Shown piece after piece: positions 1 through 5,179 of a stretch of DNA of 6,064 nt. How positions within the stretch are numbered: the first letter of the stretch is position 1; every line of letters begins with the position of its first letter. The stretch lies in assembly GCA_021823385.1 (NCBI GenBank), contig JAKAOC010000160.1, forward strand, positions 1 through 6,064. The letters are read 5' to 3'. This DNA is from Actinomycetes bacterium. Its GTDB lineage: Bacteria; Actinomycetota; Acidimicrobiia; Acidimicrobiales; Acidimicrobiaceae. A program made the position numbers and the translations under genes. A model generated the notes under the pieces. It saw nothing but the letters and a program-made list of their open reading frames with translations. It did not search any database and was not told the DNA's origin.

Positions 1-345
1 GGTGGCGATGGCTCCGGTGGTGAGCACCGCGACGTAGGAGGCAACCCATTCTGGGAGGTTGCGCATGGCGATGGCGACGCGGTCCCCCTTGCGAACTCCG
101 TAGGTGCGCTGCAAGGTGGCGGCCAGCCTGTCGGCGAGCTCGAAGAGGCGGGCGAAGCTCCACACTTCACCCTCGTAGAGGATGAAGGGCTTCTCCCCGA
201 AGGCGCGCACGGACTGGAATACGGCCGGCAGGCTGGGCGGCGTGGCCTTGAAGACCCGCATCTCGACTCCACGCACCTCCTGAGTGACGATCTCGTAGGC
301 CCCCCCTGGGCCGGTGACGGCGGCCAAGGCCTCCTCGTAGGTCAA
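1..345 (-). CDS. Acyl-CoA synthetase (AMP-forming), N-terminal part, cut by the window edge
   Basis: This is the first 115 residues of an ANL-superfamily adenylate-forming enzyme; the C-terminus lies beyond base 1. Such enzymes activate a carboxylic acid with ATP to an acyl-adenylate and then form the acyl-CoA in the cytoplasm. The visible part has the usual N-terminal layout: a segment with EMRVFKATPPSLPAVF (about residues 27-43), then LYEGEVWSFARLFELADRLA (56-75), then GVRKGDRVAIAMRNLPEWV (83-101) leading into the hydrophobic helix of the N-domain. The ATP P-loop and A-motifs are not in the window, so the substrate cannot be judged. The start is TTG at 345, preceded by GAGGTG five bases upstream; no ATG lies in frame between it and the upstream gene. 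It starts 44 bases after the serine hydrolase stop, so the two are probably co-transcribed. Family call firm; start fairly sure. Confidence 0.87.
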   Translation of the reverse strand, partial: MTYEEALAAVTGPGGAYEIVTQEVRGVEMRVFKATPPSLPAVFQSVRAFGEKPFILYEGEVWSFARLFELADRLAATLQRTYGVRKGDRVAIAMRNLPEWVASYVAVLTTGAIAT

Positions 346-389
346 TTCTCCACCTCGTTCTTCCTGTCTTGATGCTTGCCCATTCCGCC

Positions 390-1619
390 TCAGCTCATTG
401 CCTGGTATACGAGCGGCGCAAGCCGGTCCGCGATCACGTAGGTCGAGGAGGGGAGCAGCTGGGTGAAGAACTCCACCGTGATGCCCTCCACCGGGTCGAT
501 CCAGAATGTCGTGCTCGCCGCTCCACCCCAGCCGAAGGTTCCCTGGCTCTGGGAGGTCTTTGCCGCCGCCTTGTCGATCACCACTGAAAAGCCGAGGCCG
601 AAGCCTATGCCGCGCTCTGGGGACTCGGCGAAGACCGGCCGCCCGAAGCTCTCGATGTCCTGGTTGCGGGGCAGATGGTTCATAGCCATCAGCTCCACCG
701 TCTTGCGTCCCAGGATGCGGGTGCCGTCGAGCTCCCCTTTGTTGAGAAGCATGGTGGTGAAGCGGTAGTAGTCCGAGGCGGTCGAGACGAGTCCGCCTCC
801 CCCCGAGAGCGTCGAGGGGCGCGCCTGAGCGGCCTTGCCGAAGGCGTCAAAACGCGTTGCCTTCCTGTCCTCGGGGCCGGGTATGTAAAGCGCAGCCAAA
901 CGGCCGTGCCGGGTCTCGTCGGCCCAGAAGGCGGAGTCCGTCATCCCCAGCGGCTCGAAGATCTCGGTACGGAAGAACTGATCGAGGCTCATCCCCGAGG
1001 CCACCTCCACCACGCGCCCCAGCACGTCCGTGGCCACCGAGTAGCTCCAGGAGCTTCCTGGCTGGAAGGCGAGTGGCATTGATGCCCAGTTCCGGCAAGA
1101 TTCGGCCAGGTCCATCCCGGGCGGCTGTCCCCACTCGAAGCCGCGCTTGCGATAGATCGCATCGGTGGGATGCGCGTACATGAAGCCGTAGGTAAGCCCT
1201 GCGGTATGGGTGAAAAGGTGCCAGATCCGCATCGGCTCGATGAGACCCACGGTCGCCGGCGATTCGGAGGAGCCCCCCGAGAAGACGCGCGCATCGGCGA
1301 ATGCGGGGATGAAGTCCGAAACCGGGTCGTTGAGCTTCAGCGCACCTCGCTCGTAGAGGATCATCGCGGCCACCGATGTTATCGGCTTGGTCATTGAGTA
1401 GATGCGAAAGAGGGTGTCGTTCTCGATCGGCAATCCGGCCTCGATGTCCCGGAAGCCGGAAGAGGCCAGGTACGCGCTCTCGCCCTCGCGGGCCACATGG
1501 ACCAGCCAGCCGGGCAGGCGCCGGTCGTCGACGAAAGCCTGAAAATAATCCCCGATCCGCGCCAGCCGGCCCTCATCGAAGCCGAGCTTGGATGGCGAAC
1601 TCTCCACTTGCAGCTGCAT
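390..1619 (-). CDS. Beta-lactamase-fold serine hydrolase (family VIII esterase / EstB-like)
   Basis: A 409-residue protein of the beta-lactamase (PF00144) superfamily, close in layout to class C beta-lactamases and family VIII carboxylesterases. Counting from the ATG at 1619, the catalytic SxxK motif is SMTK at 75-78 (nucleophile Ser75, Lys78), preceded by FRIY. The second motif is Tyr193 in SWSYSVATDVLG. The third, KTG or HTG in lactamases, is here Trp364-Gly-Gly in GTFGWGGAAS, which is typical of family VIII esterases rather than true beta-lactamases. Also visible are the HTAGLTYGF loop (138-146) and a GGGGLVSTASDYYRF stretch (273-287). No signal peptide is seen, so a cytoplasmic esterase or amidohydrolase is more likely than a secreted lactamase. 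Substrate unknown. Met8 of a longer TTG-started frame is chosen because AGGAGG ends four bases before this ATG, inside that longer frame. It is followed 44 bases later by the acyl-CoA synthetase gene. Confidence 0.92.
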   Translation of the reverse strand: MQLQVESSPSKLGFDEGRLARIGDYFQAFVDDRRLPGWLVHVAREGESAYLASSGFRDIEAGLPIENDTLFRIYSMTKPITSVAAMILYERGALKLNDPVSDFIPAFADARVFSGGSSESPATVGLIEPMRIWHLFTHTAGLTYGFMYAHPTDAIYRKRGFEWGQPPGMDLAESCRNWASMPLAFQPGSSWSYSVATDVLGRVVEVASGMSLDQFFRTEIFEPLGMTDSAFWADETRHGRLAALYIPGPEDRKATRFDAFGKAAQARPSTLSGGGGLVSTASDYYRFTTMLLNKGELDGTRILGRKTVELMAMNHLPRNQDIESFGRPVFAESPERGIGFGLGFSVVIDKAAAKTSQSQGTFGWGGAASTTFWIDPVEGITVEFFTQLLPSSTYVIADRLAPLVYQAMS

Positions 1620-1623
1620 CACG

Positions 1624-1629
1624 CCTCCT
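1624..1629 (-). promoter_or_regulatory. Ribosome binding site that fixes the serine hydrolase start
   Basis: On the minus strand AAAGGAGGCGTG precedes ATG at 1619. The perfect AGGAGG lies within the coding extension that would result from the upstream TTG at 1640, so it argues against that start. The in-frame GTG at 1622 is too close to the site. Confidence 0.75.
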
Positions 1630-1776
1630 TTGGGACTCAATTATTGCAGCTGACGAGCGCCATGGGTGCCCCGGTGTCGCACTGGCGTGCTAGCCAGTTG
1701 TTGGCCGCCTCGTCGCGAGACGGAGGATGAAGGGAGTTGGGGACTGGTAGAAGTGATGTATTCCCAGGAGACGAAA

Positions 1777-2493
1777 GTGGCGGGCACAATGAGCGGAGAC
1801 TGGTTCCAATCCAATGTCTTTTTGGTCTTCGACCTGGAGACCACGGGTGTGGACGTCTTCAGCGACCGGCCCGTCTCCTACGCGCTGATGGCAATGGCAT
1901 CAGCCGATTGCGTATTGGAGTCTTATTCCATCGTCGACCCCGGGATGGAAGTGCCCGCAGATGCGGCAGCCATCCACGGCATAAGCACCCAGATGGCCCG
2001 CAGGTTCGGGACGGGACTGGAGCAGGCGCTCGGTGCGATCACCGACGCCCTGCTGCGCGCAACCCGGGAGGGATGGTACGTCGTGGGCATGAACATTGGC
2101 TACGACCTGACGATCGTGGACTCCCGGTGCAAGGAGGCCTACGGCGTGGGGCTGGCCGAGCTGGGATTTGCCGCGCCGGTCCTTGACGTTCTGGTGCTTG
2201 ACCGCCATTACGACCGTTTCCGTTCGGGCAAGAGGACTCTCGAGCGCCTGGCGGAGTTCTATGGCGTGCCGGCGGGGAACTACCACGATGCCCTGGAGGA
2301 CTGCCGGGTTACCTATCGGGTGCTCGAGGCGATAGTTAAGCGCTACCCGGAGGTAACGGGGATCGAAAAGGCCAAGGTCACCGAGACTCTTGGCTCATAC
2401 CATCGGGACTGGCTGGAGAGTTACCGGCAATGGGCGACCCAGCGCGGCCGAGAGGTGAAGGAATTCGACGGCTGGCCCATCAGCGTCTCCTAG
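1777..2493 (+). CDS. DEDDh-family 3'-5' exonuclease (DnaQ-like)
   Basis: A 238-residue stand-alone exonuclease of the DnaQ/RNase T superfamily, expected to remove 3'-terminal nucleotides with two metal ions. From the GTG at 1777, ExoI is FDLETTG (Asp19, Glu21), ExoII is GMNIGYDLTIVDSR (Asp110), and ExoIII is YHDALEDCRVTY (His170, Asp175), so all five DEDDh residues are present. AAIHGIS (65-70) and GKRTLERLAEFYGV (151-164) are further family features. The C-terminal tail (HRDWLESYRQWA, then a final DGWP) resembles the tail of stand-alone actinobacterial DEDDh exonucleases and argues against a polymerase III epsilon subunit, as no clamp- or alpha-binding tail is evident. The GTG at 1777 is chosen because AGGAG sits six bases upstream. 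ATG at 1789 or 1756 is possible, with poorer spacing signals. The gene stands alone, divergent from the serine hydrolase. DNA versus RNA substrate cannot be decided. Confidence 0.88.
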   Translation: MAGTMSGDWFQSNVFLVFDLETTGVDVFSDRPVSYALMAMASADCVLESYSIVDPGMEVPADAAAIHGISTQMARRFGTGLEQALGAITDALLRATREGWYVVGMNIGYDLTIVDSRCKEAYGVGLAELGFAAPVLDVLVLDRHYDRFRSGKRTLERLAEFYGVPAGNYHDALEDCRVTYRVLEAIVKRYPEVTGIEKAKVTETLGSYHRDWLESYRQWATQRGREVKEFDGWPISVS

Positions 2494-2525
2494 GGGGATC
2501 GCTGTGAACCAGCCGTCGAGTGTCG

Positions 2526-2551
2526 AGAGCCCCTGGGGGGGATGGGGCTCT
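2526..2551. terminator. Hairpin between convergent genes, probable shared terminator
   Basis: AGAGCCCC (2526-2533) pairs perfectly with GGGGCTCT (2544-2551) around a ten-base loop. It sits between the exonuclease stop (2493) and the stop of the convergent DsrE2-like gene (2553). No T-run follows on either strand, so it is not a textbook intrinsic terminator. Its position favours a bidirectional terminator or a 3'-end stabiliser. Confidence 0.5.
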
Positions 2552-2552
2552 G

Positions 2553-3017
2553 TTAGGTGAAAATTATCTGGCCGCCGGCGGCGAGCTCGTAGAAGTCGCC
2601 AACGGTGATGATGCCCTGTACCTGGTCGACGAAGTCGTCCTTGGACATCCCGAACAGGTCGACCGTCGCCTTGCACGCCCAGAGCCCCGCTCCGGTGTCG
2701 GCGATCATCTCGATGAACTCGGGTATCGACGGGATGTCGATGCCGTCCATCTTGGACTCGATGTAGTGCGTCATCACCGTCGAGATGCCGGGGAATCCGC
2801 CCAGCCAGGTGGCCATGTGCAACGCGGGATTACCGACGGTCGCCAGCTTGATGTGCTCGTGCCGCTTGCGGTGGATCGCTTCCAGCCCGAAGAAGGTGAA
2901 GAACAGGTGTGCCTCAATCCCCTCGGCGCGGGCACCGTTGGCCATGATCAGCCCCGGATAGATACCCTCCAGCGATCCCTTGGATATAACGATCGAAATC
3001 TTTTCAATGCCGGGCAT
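2553..3017 (-). CDS. DsrE2-family (DsrE/DsrF/DrsH-like) sulfur-transfer protein
   Basis: A 154-residue protein of the DsrE2 family (PF13686 type). These proteins take part in sulfane-sulfur trafficking, usually next to TusA, rhodanese or sulfide-oxidation genes. The fold opens with a beta-strand and glycine turn, EKISIVISKGSLEGIYPGLI (5-24), followed by EAHLFFTFFGLEAI (35-48). The only cysteine is Cys115 in GLWACKATVDLFGM, the position of the conserved sulfur-binding cysteine of DsrE-like proteins. A glycine-rich central segment (ATWLGGFPGISTVMTHYIES, 69-88) may be membrane-active or structural; no clear signal peptide is seen. The start is ATG at 3017, with AGGAGG seven bases upstream; the TTG at 3023 almost abuts that site and is rejected. 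It is the last gene of the sulfur operon, 18 bases after the DsrC/TusE-like gene. Family call is secure; its exact partner is inferred. Confidence 0.9.
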   Translation of the reverse strand: MPGIEKISIVISKGSLEGIYPGLIMANGARAEGIEAHLFFTFFGLEAIHRKRHEHIKLATVGNPALHMATWLGGFPGISTVMTHYIESKMDGIDIPSIPEFIEMIADTGAGLWACKATVDLFGMSKDDFVDQVQGIITVGDFYELAAGGQIIFT

Positions 3018-3035
3018 TTCCAACCCTCCTTCAGG

Positions 3036-3353
3036 TCAGATGCAGCCGATGGGCTTGGGGATGCCGGCGATCTTGGCCGCCTGCTTCGCCGGGCCCTTGG
3101 GGAAGAGCTCGTAGAGCTCTTTGATGGCGACGCCGGAGGACTTGCCCAGCGCGCGCACGCTCGGGCCCGAGCCCTTGGTGAGGTACTCGGAGCGCATGAA
3201 ACGGATGACCACCCAGTGGCGATCCGTCAATTGCTCGATCCCCTCGGCCTTGGCCAGGTCAGGAACCATGTCCTCCGTCCACTGCGAGGGATCCTCGAAG
3301 AATCCGTCGTCAGTCCTGGCGACGTCCTTGCCGGCCAGCGTGATGGTGCTCAT
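3036..3353 (-). CDS. dsrC/tusE: DsrC/TusE-family sulfur relay protein with a single C-terminal cysteine
   Basis: A 105-residue protein that matches the DsrC/TusE/DsvC family over its full length. The C-terminal arm reads LYELFPKGPAKQAAKIAGIPK followed by PIGCI, giving the hallmark penultimate cysteine (Cys104). The body has DGFFEDPSQWTEDMVPDLAK (16-35) and DRHWVVIRFMRSEY (44-57), both diagnostic. The partner cysteine 11 residues upstream in true DsrC, which forms the intramolecular disulfide in dissimilatory sulfite reduction, is Ala93 here. By the known family split, one-cysteine members are the TusE type that carry persulfide sulfur rather than trisulfide intermediates of DsrAB. The start is ATG at 3353, with AAGGAGG four bases upstream. 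It lies between the SQR-like gene (19-base gap) and the DsrE2-like gene (18-base gap), so translation of all three is tightly grouped. Role here, inferred: accepting sulfur released by the flavoprotein. Confidence 0.93.
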   Translation of the reverse strand: MSTITLAGKDVARTDDGFFEDPSQWTEDMVPDLAKAEGIEQLTDRHWVVIRFMRSEYLTKGSGPSVRALGKSSGVAIKELYELFPKGPAKQAAKIAGIPKPIGCI

Positions 3354-3366
3354 TTTTCCTCCTTAT

Positions 3367-3384
3367 GCCGGGCTAATTCCCGGC
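3367..3384 (-). other. Small hairpin at the sqr-dsrC junction with the sqr stop codon in its loop
   Basis: GCCGGG and CCCGGC form a perfect six-base stem around a six-base loop. On the minus strand the loop holds the TAG stop of the SQR-like gene (3375-3373). The AAGGAGG ribosome binding site of the DsrC/TusE-like gene begins two bases past the stem. It could act as an RNA processing or stability element that sets different expression of the two genes, or couple translation. The stem is short, so it may be chance in GC-rich DNA. Confidence 0.35.
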
Positions 3385-4635
3385 CTTTACGTGCTTTACT
3401 TCCAGGATGTGCTTGCCCGCCTTGGGCATTTTCGCCTTGACCATGGGGATGTCGTGCCCTGGAAGCAGTAGGTGCCAATAGAGCTGCTGGAATGCCAGCT
3501 TGCCCATGTGGTTCAGATACGAGTCCTTCAGCAGCGGCAGGCCGAACGGCCCGGGGAAGTGCCCCTCCAGGGGCTCGGTCTCGTAGTTGAAGTCGATCAA
3601 CAGGGCCTTGTGGTGGCCGGTCTCTATGAAGCAGTTGGCATGCCCGTCGAAGCTCTCGGGAAGAGGCTGATTGGCCAGCCACGCCAGGATGTTCGGCACC
3701 AGCACCTCGCCCTCGAAGTGCGCAACCGAGCCGGCCTTGGAGGCCGGCACACCGGCGGCGTCACCGATGACGAAGATGTTGTCGGCCACCTTCGATTGCA
3801 TTGAGTGGGGGTCGGTGGGTATGAAGTCCAGCTCGTCGCCGAGCTTGGGGCTGTTGGCCACGTACGCCGCGCCGCCGTGCAGCGGGATGGTCACCAGGAT
3901 GTCGTAAGAGACCTCCTGGCCGTCGTAGCTGATCAGCTTCTTGGCCCCTTCGTCCACCTCGCCGGTGTTGAAGTTGGTGACCAGGTTGATATGGCGGTCG
4001 ACCAGCATGTGGGAGAGGTGCTTCGATGCCTCCGGCTTGGTGAAGGCGCCGTCCAGCGGAGTTGCATAGACGATCTCCACCTTGTCCCGCAGGCCTCTTT
4101 CCTGGAAGTAGGCGTCCGCCAGGAAGGTGAACTCAAGCGGAGCGACCGGGCACTTGATGGGCATGTCGATCACGTTCAGTACAAGACGCCCGTGATCCAT
4201 CGCGGCCAGCGCCTTTTGCAGGCCCAGGGCGCCCTCCATGTCATAGAAGGTGAAGACGTCTCGCCCCCAGCCCGGGCCGAGCAGCCCCTCGGTCTCCTCG
4301 GGGCGCAAGGTGGCGCCACTTGCCACTACCAACAGGTCGTAGTCGATGGCGCGGCCGTCCTCGAGAACCACCCGGTTCTGGTCCACCTCGACATGGTCGA
4401 TGCCCGCCTCGATATAGTTGATGCCCCGGTGCAGTTGCCGGCGGCGGCTCTTGGCGAGATGATCGGCCTCCGCCATCCCGAAGGGGACAAAAAGCAGCCC
4501 CGGCTGGTACACGTGCCGGTCGTCCTTGTCGATGACGGTGATCTCCAACTCTGCTTGCTCGGCATGGCGCGCCAGGCGGTTCGCCGTGAGGGTCCCACCT
4601 GTCCCTGCGCCCAGGATTACGATTCGTTTGGTCAT
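3373..4635 (-). CDS. sqr: Sulfide:quinone oxidoreductase-like FAD-dependent flavoprotein
   Basis: A 420-residue two-dinucleotide-binding-domain flavoprotein of the SQR/FCSD family, expected to oxidise sulfide or a low-molecular persulfide and pass electrons to quinone at the membrane face. The FAD site is RIVILGAGTGGTLTANRL (4-21) with VIDKDDRHVYQPGLLFVPFG (34-53). DYDLLVVASGATLRP (98-112) precedes the substrate domain, and DNIFVIGDAAGVPASKAGSVA (285-305) is the second FAD contact. Redox cysteines are Cys162 in MPIKCPVAPLEF and Cys335 in ANCFIETG; these are the only two, so the third cysteine of type I SQR is absent. The C-terminal NHMGKLAFQQLYWHLLLPG (375-393) is the amphipathic membrane-binding helix region. 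The start is ATG at 4635; TTG at 4641 also fits. Neither has a visible Shine-Dalgarno site. It is the first gene of the sulfur operon. Other two-cysteine pyridine-nucleotide-disulfide oxidoreductases are the main alternative. Confidence 0.88.
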   Translation of the reverse strand: MTKRIVILGAGTGGTLTANRLARHAEQAELEITVIDKDDRHVYQPGLLFVPFGMAEADHLAKSRRRQLHRGINYIEAGIDHVEVDQNRVVLEDGRAIDYDLLVVASGATLRPEETEGLLGPGWGRDVFTFYDMEGALGLQKALAAMDHGRLVLNVIDMPIKCPVAPLEFTFLADAYFQERGLRDKVEIVYATPLDGAFTKPEASKHLSHMLVDRHINLVTNFNTGEVDEGAKKLISYDGQEVSYDILVTIPLHGGAAYVANSPKLGDELDFIPTDPHSMQSKVADNIFVIGDAAGVPASKAGSVAHFEGEVLVPNILAWLANQPLPESFDGHANCFIETGHHKALLIDFNYETEPLEGHFPGPFGLPLLKDSYLNHMGKLAFQQLYWHLLLPGHDIPMVKAKMPKAGKHILEVKHVKAGN

Positions 4636-4665
4636 GGACAAATGATGAAGGAGACCAGGCGCACG

Positions 4666-4694
4666 TTTTTAGGGGAAAAAGTCACCCGTGACCA
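4666..4694 (-). promoter_or_regulatory. Possible promoter of the sulfur operon
   Basis: On the minus strand TGGTCA (4694-4689) and TAAAAA (4671-4666) are 17 bases apart, with four matches of six each to the sigma-70 consensus. They would start transcription about 25 bases before the SQR-like ATG. The match is only fair and competing hexamers exist. Confidence 0.3.
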
Positions 4695-4702
4695 GGTGCC
4701 AT

Positions 4703-4718
4703 TGTTACAGCAGTCACA
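4703..4718. promoter_or_regulatory. CRP/FNR-superfamily-like inverted repeat upstream of the sulfur operon
   Basis: TGTTACAGCAGTCACA reads as TGTTA-N6-TCACA on the plus strand and TGTGA-N6-TAACA on the minus strand. This is one base from the perfect TGTGA-N6-TCACA of CRP-type regulators. It lies about 68 to 83 bases upstream of the SQR-like ATG, just upstream of the proposed -35 box. A second short palindrome, GTCAC-CC-GTGAC, lies at 4681-4692. Which regulator binds is unknown. Confidence 0.4.
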
Positions 4719-4840
4719 GGGCTGACACTTTTTGCGGATTTGCCTCGGAATTGTTCGAACCCCGGGCAGGCATGGCGGAGCCTCGTAAGGGGCGGCCCCG
4801 GGGGTAGGGATTGGCGGCAGCCCTCGGCCCGCGTCAGCCC

Positions 4841-5139
4841 GTGAAACCGGGTGCGCGGGACCCGGGAATCGAACTTGGCCGCTGCGAGCCGGGCCGGCTG
4901 GACGGCATCACCGGCGTCCACGGCGTGACGGTGGGCCTGCGGACTTAGATCGATGGAGAAGCTGCGCTCCGAGCGGGCCGGCTAGCGAAGGCGGCGGCAG
5001 TGGTGGGACCGGGATGACCCGCCACGAATACAAAGCGGGGAACTTGACGGGCTCGCGGGTGGCCCGACTGGAAGATGGAAGCACCGCGGCCGGCGTGCCG
5101 GTCCACGCTCGACACGGCCGGTGCGGTTTCGTTGTTTAG
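4841..5139 (+). pseudogene. Decayed remnant of a P1-family (S58, DmpA-type) aminopeptidase
   Basis: Two fragments in different frames match successive parts of P1-family N-terminal nucleophile peptidases. Fragment A (4841-4948, from GTG) encodes 35 residues with GARDPGIELGR, then PGRLDGITGVHGVTVG, and a TAG. It resembles the family opening, in which RARDLGI is followed by PPGPLNAITDVPGVRVGH. After the TAG the same frame continues IDGEAALRAG. Fragment B (4972-5139) reads SGPASEGGGSGGTGMTRHEY, then a KAG..TGSRVARLEDGSTAGV stretch, and ends at TAG 5137-5139. It resembles the conserved GPVAEG...GTGM...KGGIGT.SRV...TVGV.V block, normally some 100 or more residues further on. The gene has therefore lost an internal segment, shifted frame near 4972-4980, and lost everything downstream, including the catalytic serine region. 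It runs opposite to both flanking genes. The match was recognised by eye from family memory, so it needs a profile search. Confidence 0.68.
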
Positions 5140-5179
5140 GAGAGGCGCGTCTGCCCGGGGCCGCGCACTGTCACTCCGG

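Larger units (their letters stand above)
4636..5179. other. Intergenic stretch of about 540 bases upstream of the sulfur operon
   Basis: The first 100 or so bases are AT-richer and hold the proposed promoter and CRP-like site of the SQR-like gene. Bases 4740-4840 are GC-rich and hold nothing I recognise. Bases 4841-5139 are the peptidase remnant. No clear terminator with a T-run is seen after the methyltransferase stop at 5180. Confidence 0.6.

Noticed and set aside
390..1619. Antibiotic-resistance beta-lactamase
   Set aside because: No signal peptide, and the third motif is WGG rather than KTG, which fits a family VIII esterase better.
1666..1776. Longer exonuclease start at GTG 1666
   Set aside because: The extra 37 residues do not look like the family and no ribosome binding site precedes 1666, whereas AGGAG is well placed before GTG 1777.
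2520..3440. Plus-strand open frame of 306 codons
   Set aside because: It is antisense to the DsrE2-like and DsrC/TusE-like genes, which have clear family motifs and ribosome binding sites; long shadow frames are common in GC-rich DNA.
3805..4725. Plus-strand open frame of 306 codons antisense to the SQR-like gene
   Set aside because: No recognisable motif and no good start signal; the opposite strand carries a complete flavoprotein.
4847..4865. Six-base hairpin CCGGGT / ACCCGG
   Set aside because: It falls within peptidase remnant fragment A and is explained by its codons; it has no T-run and no gene end next to it.
4861..4880. tRNA T-arm look-alike (GGGAATCGAAC, reverse of a GTTCGATTCCC loop), and a similar TTCGAACCCC at 4754-4763
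   Set aside because: No pairing T-stem, acceptor stem, anticodon arm or D-arm could be found around either; the first lies inside the peptidase remnant.
4682..4921. Minus-strand 79-codon frame
   Set aside because: It overlaps the operon control region and the peptidase remnant, has no recognisable domain and no ribosome binding site.
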